From: an uncultured Gammaproteobacteria bacterium
GTDB lineage: Bacteria; Pseudomonadota; Gammaproteobacteria; Arenicellales; UBA868
Reading direction: 5' to 3'
DNA: 12,986 nucleotides
Assembly: GCA_913051905.1 (NCBI GenBank)
Contig: CAJXBY010000065.1
Location: forward strand, 1-12,986
The notes beneath the pieces were generated by a model, which was not told where the DNA came from, did not search any database, and worked only from the letters and a program-made list of their open reading frames with translations. The stretch's first letter is position 1. Each line of letters starts with the position of its first letter. Shown here piece by piece: positions 1-6,486 of this stretch. Position numbers and translations under genes: made by a program.

Positions 1-195
1 CCGATGGTAGGTCATGTGACCTCCAGCTATCAGAGTGCCAGCCTTGACCATTCGATCGCACTGGCGCTGGTAAAAGGGGGTCGCAGCCGCAAAGGAGGTA
101 TCGTTTACGCTCAGCTTATGGACGGCCGGGTAATCCCGGCAACGATCGCCGAGCCTGTCTTTTACGATCCGGAAAATAGCATACAGAAAAGCTGA
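1..195 (+). CDS. soxA: Sarcosine oxidase subunit alpha, C-terminal fragment (5' end outside window)
   Basis: Only the last 64 codons are present; the reading frame is open at base 1 and ends at TGA 193-195. The fragment carries the signature end of the aminomethyltransferase-like (GcvT-type) domain of heterotetrameric sarcosine oxidase alpha: a GHVTSSY stretch, then SIALALVKGGRSR, then DGRVIPA and PVFYDP. In the family, this enzyme oxidatively demethylates sarcosine to glycine, using a flavin site and passing the one-carbon unit to tetrahydrofolate in the alpha subunit. The fragment cannot show whether the Rossmann and FAD/NAD parts upstream are intact. The soxG gene follows on the same strand, the usual alpha-gamma order (soxBDAG), which supports the call. 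A GcvT or dimethylglycine dehydrogenase C-terminus is the main alternative, made less likely by soxG downstream. Confidence 0.9.
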   Translation, partial: PMVGHVTSSYQSASLDHSIALALVKGGRSRKGGIVYAQLMDGRVIPATIAEPVFYDPENSIQKS

Positions 196-278
196 TGGAT
201 ATCGATCACTTCTCAGACGGCAAAGAAACACTGCTTATGGTTGTAGCGGACTGGATTGAAAACGCAGCGTCGAGGTAG
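195..278 (+). CDS. Possible 27-aa ORF bridging soxA and soxG
   Basis: The soxA stop and an ATG overlap as TGATG (193-197). From that ATG a 27-codon frame runs to TAG 276-278, three bases before the soxG ATG. The product would start MDIDHFSDGKETLL and is acidic in its first half, with no signal peptide, membrane segment or motif that I recognise. The overlap is typical of translational coupling. The frame may therefore matter mainly by carrying ribosomes across the 86-base gap to soxG, or it may be a chance ORF or the scar of an altered soxG N-terminus. I see no homology that would decide this. Confidence 0.3.
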   Translation: MDIDHFSDGKETLLMVVADWIENAASR

Positions 279-281
279 CAG

Positions 282-923
282 ATGGCGGAAACTCGAACGG
301 CGGAAATGCAGGAACCGAGGCGGGAATCAGCTCTGGGTCGGGTCGAGACCCTGACAGGGGTCAGCGGAGTGTCCGGCGATCATGGCTGCTGGTTCGAGGC
401 ACCTCAGTCCCTGCAGTTGGTTAATCTGCGTGGTGACCCAGACGATCGAATTTACTGCGACCGGGTGCGCGATCAGCTGCATGTGTCTTTGCCGGTCAGC
501 CCGAATACAGTGTCCCGAGAGGGCGGGACAACACTCTGCTGGCTGGGGCCAGACTGGTGGCTGGTCATTAAGCCGATGTCCGGGGGGAGCGTAGAAGATG
601 GTCTGCAGCGGGCGCTTACTGGACTGCACGCCTCAGTGTGCGATCTTACGGGGGGTCACGAAGTACTCCGGATCGGCGGTCGTACTGCAAGAGATGTTCT
701 AGCATCGGCCTGTACGCTGGACCTGCACCCCACAAGGTTCCCTGATGGATGCTGTGTCCAGACCCAACTGGCTCACACGGGTGTAGTGATCATCCCGGCA
801 ATTCAAGACCCGGAAGGAATGGTGTTTGATATTGTCGTGCGCCGTAGTTTCGCCGAGTACCTGGTGAGTTGGCTGACCGATGCTGCGGGTGAAGACGGCT
901 ACACCTTCAGGCGTTCTGTCTAG
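282..923 (+). CDS. soxG: Sarcosine oxidase subunit gamma
   Basis: A 213-residue protein, close to the usual length of SoxG. SoxG is the small gamma subunit of heterotetrameric sarcosine oxidase and is structurally related to part of the GcvT/alpha fold. Supporting features are the LGPDWWLVIKP segment (about residues 88-98), the LTGGHEVLRIGG segment with DLTGG, the RDVLASACTLDLHP stretch in the middle, and the RRSFAEYLVSWL C-terminal helix. The subunit has no catalytic residues of its own; it helps assemble the heterotetramer with alpha, beta and delta. The ATG at 282 has GAGG at 272-275 as a ribosome-binding site. The gene lies directly after soxA on the same strand, so it is almost certainly in the same operon. 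The usual partner purU is not next; an SDR gene follows instead. Confidence 0.88.
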   Translation: MAETRTAEMQEPRRESALGRVETLTGVSGVSGDHGCWFEAPQSLQLVNLRGDPDDRIYCDRVRDQLHVSLPVSPNTVSREGGTTLCWLGPDWWLVIKPMSGGSVEDGLQRALTGLHASVCDLTGGHEVLRIGGRTARDVLASACTLDLHPTRFPDGCCVQTQLAHTGVVIIPAIQDPEGMVFDIVVRRSFAEYLVSWLTDAAGEDGYTFRRSV

Positions 924-932
924 TCGGGTGTC

Positions 933-1703
933 GTGACTCTGGTAAGCGCTTTTGAGGATCGGCGGGTACTGGTGACCGCGGCCGCTTCAGGAATCGGGTT
1001 AACAATCGCCAGACAGTTCAGTTCAGCCGGTGCCCGCGTGATGATCTGTGACATCGACCCCACCGGCATCGGAGCGCTCGATGATCTTGAAACCAGTATC
1101 TGTGACGTGTCCAGTCAGTCCGATGTCGATCGTTTGTTCGATCAAGTACGGGCGCTTCTCGGTGGGCTGGATATTCTGGTCAATAATGCGGGTATTGGTG
1201 GGCCTATGGGGCCGCTGGAAAGCCTCGATGTGCCGGAGTGGCAGCACACCATCGAGACTAATCTGTATGGCGCTTATTACTGCTGCCGCAGGGCGATTCC
1301 TCTGTTGAAAGAGGCAGGTGGGGGATCCATCGTCAATCTTGCGTCAACCGCGGGGTTCTACGGTGTGCCCAACCGCACACCCTACGTGGCGTCTAAATGG
1401 GGATTGATCGGGCTAACAAAATCACTGGCGGCAGAACTCGGCAGCGCTGGTATAAGGGTCAACGCGATCTGCCCCGGGTCGGTCTCGGGGGATCGTATCG
1501 ACCGGGTCATCAGTGCTGAATCCAGCCTTCGTGACCTCCCTGAAGACGCGGTGCGTACGGAGTTCGTCCGGAGTAATTCGATGAGAACGATGATCGACGC
1601 AGAAGACGTTGCGGCTCTTGCTCTTTTCCTGTGCTCGAAGCAGGGGCGGTTTATATCGGGTCAGGCCATCGGTGTTGACGGAAATACAGAGACGAAATGG
1701 TGA
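933..1703 (+). CDS. Short-chain dehydrogenase/reductase (SDR), classical type
   Basis: A 256-residue Rossmann-fold oxidoreductase of normal classical-SDR length. Visible motifs are the cofactor loop TAAASGIG (residues 15-22), D40 at the end of beta-2 (which favours NAD(H) over NADP(H)), NNAG (84-87), and the catalytic set N110, S138, Y151 and K155 (YVASK). A CPG segment follows, and the C-terminus has the FISGQAIGVDG ending common in 3-oxoacyl-ACP-reductase-like SDRs. One oddity is that the first Gly of the usual TGxxxGIG loop is Ala16. The start is GTG at 933, nine bases after the soxG stop with no clear Shine-Dalgarno, so it is probably translated in the sox operon. The substrate is unknown; candidates are a hydroxy- or keto-acid or an alcohol/aldehyde linked to methylated-amine catabolism. 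Confidence 0.88.
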   Translation: MTLVSAFEDRRVLVTAAASGIGLTIARQFSSAGARVMICDIDPTGIGALDDLETSICDVSSQSDVDRLFDQVRALLGGLDILVNNAGIGGPMGPLESLDVPEWQHTIETNLYGAYYCCRRAIPLLKEAGGGSIVNLASTAGFYGVPNRTPYVASKWGLIGLTKSLAAELGSAGIRVNAICPGSVSGDRIDRVISAESSLRDLPEDAVRTEFVRSNSMRTMIDAEDVAALALFLCSKQGRFISGQAIGVDGNTETKW

Positions 1704-1742
1704 CGGACAGCGACCTTCTGATGACTGAAGGAGACGCTAGGG

Positions 1743-1763
1743 TGATAAAATCTAAGGTATAAA
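1743..1763 (+). promoter_or_regulatory. Candidate promoter elements before the AOR gene
   Basis: The 87-base gap after the SDR stop is AT-rich in its second half. It holds an extended -10-like TGATAAAAT (1743-1751) and, a few bases on, TATAAA (1758-1763). No convincing -35 box lies at 16-18 bases from either. An AGGGG Shine-Dalgarno (1777-1781) sits nine bases before the ATG at 1791. This suggests the AOR gene can be transcribed separately from the sox operon; it is inferred from sequence only. Confidence 0.35.
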
Positions 1764-1790
1764 ACTACGATTTAACAGGGGTAATCTATC

Positions 1791-3491
1791 ATGCGGGAAT
1801 ATCTTCACATCAACCTTCAGAAGCAGTCGGTTCAACGGGAAGAACTCCATGGCGAAGCCATTGCCCGAGCCGGGCGGTATCTGATTGCCAAGAGCTTGTT
1901 GGACAGCGGTGCTGCCGTGGTGGATCCCTTGTCAGCGGACAATCCGTTGATATTTTCTGCGGGTCCGTTTGCCGGAACCAACTTTTCCAATGCCAACCGC
2001 CTCAGTGTCGGCTGCAAAAGTCCGCTGACCGGGGGTATCAAGGAAGCCAACGCCGGAGGGACGTTCGGATTTGCACTCGGCCAGCTCGGATTGGCCGGTT
2101 TAACCTTGAATGGTGCCTCGACAGACTGGACCGTGATCCACATTGCTAAAGATGGCCAGATCAGCTTCGACACGGCGGAACCCTACCTCGGACTCGGCAA
2201 TTTCGAAGCCGCGGCTCTGCTGCACGAGAAGTACGGCAAGAAAGTCAGCCTTGCGCTGTGCAGTGCAGTCGGGGAATACCAGGGGCTGATCGCAGGGATT
2301 TCCTTCAGTGATACCGATCAGCGGCCATCAAGGCTGGCGGCCCGCGGCGGAGTCGGTGCTGTCATGGGCGGTAAGAAGGTCAAGGCGATCGTTGCCGAAC
2401 TCAACCGCATGCCGCAGCTTCATGATCGAAAAAAAGTGATTTCCGCCGTCAAGACCTACAACGCAAAGCTGAATGAAGATGAGATCGCTCAGAACCAGAA
2501 GACCTACGGCACAGCGCTGATGGGCGATGTCCAGAACTATCTCGGCGGGTTACCCGTACGTAATTTCAGCGACGGCAGGATCACCACCAGCGACGACGAA
2601 ACCATGAAGATGGGGGGGCAGCACATCAGAGAAATGCAGCTCGAACGGGGCGGGCAGACGGCGCATGCGTGCATGCCCGGTTGTACCATCGAGTGCAGCA
2701 ATGTCTATGTAGACAAAGATGGTACTGAAATTACCTCACCGGTTGAATACGAGACACTTGGGTTAATGGGGACCAACTGCGGCCTCACTGAGCCCGACGA
2801 ACTGGCCGAGGTCAATAGTGTCGCGAATGACCTCGGCATAGACACCATTGAGACCGGAGCCATGATCGCAGTGCTGATGGAGGCCGGCCTGGGAGCGTTC
2901 GGCGATGTCTCCTTCATGCAGGAGGTGTTGGAGGAGATCCGCAGTGGGTCGGAAAAAGGTCGATTGTGGGCGCAGGGCACAGCCCGGGTCGGTGAGCACT
3001 ACAAGGTCACCCGGGTCCCAGTAATCAAACAACAGGCGATTAGCGCGTACGACCCTCGCGTGGTTGAAGCGACCGGAATCACAATGATGGTCAGTGCCCA
3101 GGGTGCTGATCACACCGCGGGTAATGTACCGAAGCTGGACTGCACCAACATGAGTGTCGATGAGGTGGTCGCTGCCAGCGTGGAGGCCCAGCAGGTCATG
3201 GCCAGTTCCGATGCTCTGGGGCTTTGTATCTTTGGGCGGGGAGTGACAGATACCAACGTGGCATTTGTAATCAATGCCATTAATGATGCCCACGGCACTG
3301 ACCTAAGTGAAGAATTTTATAAGGAGCTTGGAGTCGAGACGCTGGCGCTGGAACATCAGTTCAATTTGGATGCAGGGTTTACTGTCGCTGATGATGAGCT
3401 ACCGGAGTTTTTCTATTCTGAACCACTGGCACCGACCGGCAAGGTCGCCCGCTTCCACGGGCCGGAGGTGAACAAGGCGCTGGGCCACTAA
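1791..3491 (+). CDS. Aldehyde:ferredoxin oxidoreductase (tungsten/molybdenum AOR family)
   Basis: A 566-residue protein, somewhat shorter than the roughly 600-residue archaeal AORs. AORs bind a bis-pterin W (or Mo) cofactor plus one [4Fe-4S] cluster and interconvert aldehydes and carboxylates with ferredoxin. Family features in order: SAGPFAGTN and NRLSVGCKSPLTGG in the N-terminal pterin-binding domain (about 56-82), LAARGGVGAVMGGKKVKAI (182-200), cluster cysteines C294, C298 and C302 in a C-x3-C-x3-C arrangement, VEYET near 318, NDLGID (346-351) where archaeal enzymes have DxxGLD, GADHTAG with H441, and DALGLC (474-479) giving the fourth cysteine C479. No membrane segment or signal peptide is seen, so it is cytosolic. 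No separate AOR electron-transfer subunit or ferredoxin lies beside it, but a ferredoxin-cyclase fusion is encoded 1.6 kb downstream. Substrate and metal cannot be read from the sequence. Confidence 0.88.
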   Translation: MREYLHINLQKQSVQREELHGEAIARAGRYLIAKSLLDSGAAVVDPLSADNPLIFSAGPFAGTNFSNANRLSVGCKSPLTGGIKEANAGGTFGFALGQLGLAGLTLNGASTDWTVIHIAKDGQISFDTAEPYLGLGNFEAAALLHEKYGKKVSLALCSAVGEYQGLIAGISFSDTDQRPSRLAARGGVGAVMGGKKVKAIVAELNRMPQLHDRKKVISAVKTYNAKLNEDEIAQNQKTYGTALMGDVQNYLGGLPVRNFSDGRITTSDDETMKMGGQHIREMQLERGGQTAHACMPGCTIECSNVYVDKDGTEITSPVEYETLGLMGTNCGLTEPDELAEVNSVANDLGIDTIETGAMIAVLMEAGLGAFGDVSFMQEVLEEIRSGSEKGRLWAQGTARVGEHYKVTRVPVIKQQAISAYDPRVVEATGITMMVSAQGADHTAGNVPKLDCTNMSVDEVVAASVEAQQVMASSDALGLCIFGRGVTDTNVAFVINAINDAHGTDLSEEFYKELGVETLALEHQFNLDAGFTVADDELPEFFYSEPLAPTGKVARFHGPEVNKALGH

Positions 3492-3530
3492 TCCGCGTTC
3501 TCTCGAAAGGAGCATCTGGAATGAACGCCG

Positions 3531-4859
3531 CTAGATGCCAACGATAGGTTCTATCCTGGACCCGTCGGTGAACCGGGAGTAGCGAAAAGGCGCAGGATCC
3601 ACCAGGGGTTCTGCGCTGGTTGCAACGTCTGCCGCGAGTTGGCCGGCAGCCGGTCCAATGCCAAAACCATGACCTGAAAGACCGGTCGCAAGGAAAAATC
3701 CGGGCACGTTCTCTACCGGAGAGATCACGGGTACAGCGTCTGGTGTGGCGTCGATCAATCCACCCCAGCTCTCCACAATCTCGGCGCCGGCAAAGGCCGG
3801 AAATGCAGCGGTCAGATTACGTTTGGCTTTGTCGAGGGTGCTTTGAATCGGTTTAGGATCAAGTGTCCGAATCGATTCGAAAGGTGAAGTCTCGTCCAGG
3901 GACCACGAAGATTTCCGCTGCCATTCGGTGATGAATCTGTCTGTTAGGGTGGGTCTTAATATTTTTCTTGCCATCCAGGCCACTTGCAGAAAATCGGTAA
4001 AAAATCGGAACGAATCGGGGACAATGTCGAAATTTGAGATACTCCCGTGTGATACCGAGTACCCACCATCCAGGCGTTTACGCATCGCAAATCCCGCACC
4101 GCTGACCGAACGTTCCGGGGCATCGGGTACAGGTGTCGTTCTGAACACAGATCCGATAGTCATCAGCATTGGAATCCGAACGCCGAGGTTTCTACAGAAG
4201 GTGCTCGACCAGGCGCCACCGGCCAGAATGACGGTGTTGCAGCGGATGGGACCGTTTTCCGTGACTACGGCTGACACCGCGCCGGCTGTTGTCTCGATTC
4301 CCCGTACCGCGGTTTGCGTCAATATTATTGCACCCCGTCTTTGCGCGGCGCGTGCCATTGCCGGAGCCGCGATGGTGGGTTCGGCTCGTCCATCGGTCCG
4401 GGTGTAGAGACCGCCTGGCCATGTCTGACTTGAGCCTGGCAGTAACTCAGCGACCTCTTTTGATGAAACCATACGGGAGTCTACGCCGTGTGCCCGCCCA
4501 TGCTCGAGCCAGGCTTCCCGGTCGGCGAGACCTTTGGCGGTATTCGAAAGATACAGGATGCCGCATTGTCTGAATCCGACGTCAGATCCGGTTCGTTGGT
4601 GCATCCCATGCCAGAGGCGAAGGGACTCGATGATAAGTGGGAGTTCACGGGGGTCGCGACCCTGCTGACGACACCAGCCCCAATTTCGGGAGGATTGTTC
4701 CCCGGCGATATGACCTTTTTCACAGAGCACTACGGGCAGACCACGCTCAGCCAGGGTCAGCGTAGCGGCCACACCGATTATGCCCCCACCGATGACAACA
4801 ATTTCGGTGGATTCCGGTAAAGCGGTGTCGGAGGTGACAGGATCTACTTGTGGTGCCAT
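3531..4859 (-). CDS. FAD-dependent oxidoreductase, DAO family (amine/amino-acid oxidase-like)
   Basis: A 442-residue flavoprotein. From the ATG at 4859: the Rossmann GGGIIG (24-29) follows a beta strand IVVIG, E47 ends the second strand (FAD ribose), and EQSSRNWGW follows at 54-62, typical of the DAO superfamily. The C-terminal FAD-closing segment includes WGGLIDATPDAVPVI and GLSGHGFGIGPAAGQLAAD. Family members oxidise a C-N bond of an amino acid or secondary amine to an imine, giving an oxo-acid or aldehyde. Which amine is used here is not readable. A TTG at 4892 would add 11 residues, but the ATG at 4859 has AAGGA ten bases upstream (4874-4870) and the TTG has none, so ATG is preferred. The gene converges on AOR (39-base gap) and is divergent from the cyclase fusion. 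No transmembrane segment is obvious. Confidence 0.87.
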   Translation of the reverse strand: MAPQVDPVTSDTALPESTEIVVIGGGIIGVAATLTLAERGLPVVLCEKGHIAGEQSSRNWGWCRQQGRDPRELPLIIESLRLWHGMHQRTGSDVGFRQCGILYLSNTAKGLADREAWLEHGRAHGVDSRMVSSKEVAELLPGSSQTWPGGLYTRTDGRAEPTIAAPAMARAAQRRGAIILTQTAVRGIETTAGAVSAVVTENGPIRCNTVILAGGAWSSTFCRNLGVRIPMLMTIGSVFRTTPVPDAPERSVSGAGFAMRKRLDGGYSVSHGSISNFDIVPDSFRFFTDFLQVAWMARKILRPTLTDRFITEWQRKSSWSLDETSPFESIRTLDPKPIQSTLDKAKRNLTAAFPAFAGAEIVESWGGLIDATPDAVPVISPVENVPGFFLATGLSGHGFGIGPAAGQLAADVATSAEPLVDPAPFRYSRFTDGSRIEPIVGI

Positions 4860-4869
4860 CGATCTTTGG

Positions 4870-4874
4870 TCCTT
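4870..4874 (-). promoter_or_regulatory. Ribosome-binding site deciding the DAO-gene start
   Basis: AAGGA on the minus strand lies ten bases before the ATG at 4859. The alternative TTG start at 4892 has no purine-rich site upstream, so this site favours the shorter protein. Confidence 0.55.
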
Positions 4875-5063
4875 CGCTAGTGTATTACTCAAGACGAAAA
4901 GACGGGTATTATCTCAGCAACGGGTCGCAAGTACATGCTGGGGCGTCCGGACCGGCTCACTTTTCTGGTTGTTCCGTAGTCAAACCCGGTTCGCGGGCGG
5001 CGAGCTGGGTTACTATCCCGAGGATTCGCGTCGGCGCCAAGCGGTGCCCTGAGCCCAAGTATC

Positions 5064-5068
5064 GGAGG
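5064..5068 (+). promoter_or_regulatory. Ribosome-binding site supporting a TTG start
   Basis: GGAGG lies seven bases before TTG 5076-5078. This strong Shine-Dalgarno supports the rare TTG start of the ferredoxin-cyclase-Rieske gene. The encoded ferredoxin beta strand begins almost at once, so a start further downstream would cut into the domain. Confidence 0.7.
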
Positions 5069-5075
5069 ATCCGTT

Positions 5076-6458
5076 TTGCCCAAGGTGAAGTCATTACCCG
5101 ATGATGTTGAGTTCGAACTGGCGGCCGGGGAGACCCTGCTGGAGGGGGCACTGAAAGCCAGTATCCCGATTGCCCATGCTTGTGGCGGTCGCGCCAAGTG
5201 CTCGACCTGCCGGTTTTGGGTCCTCAGCGGTCTTGAGAGCTGCCCGGACCGGAATCCGGCCGAAGCGGAACTGTCTGAGTCCATCGGACTGGGTGAAGAG
5301 GTCAGGCTCGCCTGTCAAATTCGGCCCGAAGGGGACCTGACTATTCGCCGACTGGTCCTGGACGAGACGGACCTGTTCATGACCAGCCAGCTGGAACGTT
5401 CAGCAACCACCCGCACTGGAGAAACGCGTGAGGTAGCAGTATTTTTCAGTGACATCGCAGGGTTTACTTCGATATCTGAAAGTCTCTCACCTTATGATGT
5501 GATGTACCTGCTCAATCGCTACTTTGCCCAGACCGGTGAGGTGATTGAGGCCAACGAGGGGTATCTGGATAAGTTCATCGGCGATGGCCTGATGGCTGTG
5601 TTTGGGATGGACGGGCAGGAGGATGCACCCATACGGGCGGTGAATGCGGCACTCAAGACCCTGGAGCTGGTCGACCGAATGAAGCCGTTTTTTGCCTCGA
5701 TGTATGACATTGAATTTGACATACGCATAGGTCTGCACTGGGGTGAAGCTCTTATCGGCTCGATTGGCGCAATCGGGCACGAGCGGCTGACGGCTGTAGG
5801 TGACGCAGTCAATGTGGCTAGCCGGGTCGAGAGCGCGAACAAAGACGCTGACACCCGGTTTCTGGTTTCTGAAAACCTGTATGAGAAAGTTAAGGACAGT
5901 GTCGAAGTGGCTGATTTTGTGCGCGTCAAACTGCGGGGAACCAGTGAGCGAATCACCCTGTATGAGATCGAGAGATTGAACGAGGCGGCAGACGCTGAGG
6001 TCAACAAGACCGAGATACGGGAGACCGTTCGGCTTGGCGGACGCAACTGGATACGGCTTTTCGAGGCCAGCGGACTCGAAGAAGGAGAGCACAGGGTGAT
6101 GGCTTTTCGTGACTGCGATGTGGTGATCACCCGGCAGAACGGACAGGTGATCGCGTTCAACAATGCCTGTCCGCATCTCAGGTTACCGCTCTTTGAACCC
6201 AAGGAGAGATCTGCGGGAGACGAGTCGCCCATTCCCCCGGCCAGTACGTTCACTGAAGACAGTGGGATACGGTGCCGCTGGCACCAGAGTTGTTTTGATC
6301 TGCAGAGCGGTGAGATCAAAAGCTGGTGCGATAATTTACAAGAGGATGGGACATCTCCCGGAATGGAGTACCTGGGCGATATCTCGAAAAACAGAACCGC
6401 GTTGCAGATCTTTCCCTGCCGGACGGACAAAGATTACATCTGGCTCTCTTTGGACTGA
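5076..6458 (+). CDS. Ferredoxin - class III adenylate/guanylate cyclase - Rieske fusion protein
   Basis: A 460-residue, three-module soluble protein. Residues 1-95 form a [2Fe-2S] ferredoxin domain with C36-x5-C42-x2-C45 and C80. Residues 116-300 form a class III nucleotidyl cyclase: metal-binding D126 (FFSDIAGFT) and D170 (FIGDG), adenine-type substrate positions K166 and T239, and transition-state residues N246 and R250 (AVNVASR). All six canonical positions are filled, so an active, probably cAMP-forming, cyclase is predicted. Residues about 322-455 form a Rieske-like domain with C365-P-H367 and C400-R-W-H403, followed by QSCFDL. The 32-residue gap between the two ligand pairs is about twice the usual one. 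No membrane helix is present. Likely role (inference): sensing redox state or electron flux through two Fe-S clusters and gating cyclic nucleotide synthesis. Ferredoxin-cyclase fusions occur in proteobacteria; a further C-terminal Rieske domain is unusual to my knowledge. Confidence 0.92.
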   Translation: MPKVKSLPDDVEFELAAGETLLEGALKASIPIAHACGGRAKCSTCRFWVLSGLESCPDRNPAEAELSESIGLGEEVRLACQIRPEGDLTIRRLVLDETDLFMTSQLERSATTRTGETREVAVFFSDIAGFTSISESLSPYDVMYLLNRYFAQTGEVIEANEGYLDKFIGDGLMAVFGMDGQEDAPIRAVNAALKTLELVDRMKPFFASMYDIEFDIRIGLHWGEALIGSIGAIGHERLTAVGDAVNVASRVESANKDADTRFLVSENLYEKVKDSVEVADFVRVKLRGTSERITLYEIERLNEAADAEVNKTEIRETVRLGGRNWIRLFEASGLEEGEHRVMAFRDCDVVITRQNGQVIAFNNACPHLRLPLFEPKERSAGDESPIPPASTFTEDSGIRCRWHQSCFDLQSGEIKSWCDNLQEDGTSPGMEYLGDISKNRTALQIFPCRTDKDYIWLSLD

Positions 6459-6486
6459 ACGATTCTCTTCTGGCCCGGCAAGCGTG

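Noticed and set aside
2763..3293. 176-codon minus-strand frame inside AOR
   Set aside because: Antisense to conserved AOR motifs, with no family resemblance.
3928..4407. 159-codon plus-strand frame opposite the DAO gene
   Set aside because: The DAO protein on the other strand is complete with FAD motifs at both ends.
4985..5055. Small hairpins in the cyclase upstream region (CCCG/CGGG and GGCGCC/GGTGCC)
   Set aside because: Stems of four to six pairs in GC-rich DNA with no U-tract and no match to a known riboswitch.
5487..6176. 229-codon minus-strand frame in the same place
   Set aside because: Another shadow of the cyclase gene; His/Gln-rich low-information translation and no ribosome-binding site.
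5519..6430. 303-codon open frame on the minus strand, antisense to the cyclase fusion
   Set aside because: It lies wholly opposite a gene with clear domain motifs; the Ser/Arg-rich translation has no recognisable fold and is a codon-bias shadow.
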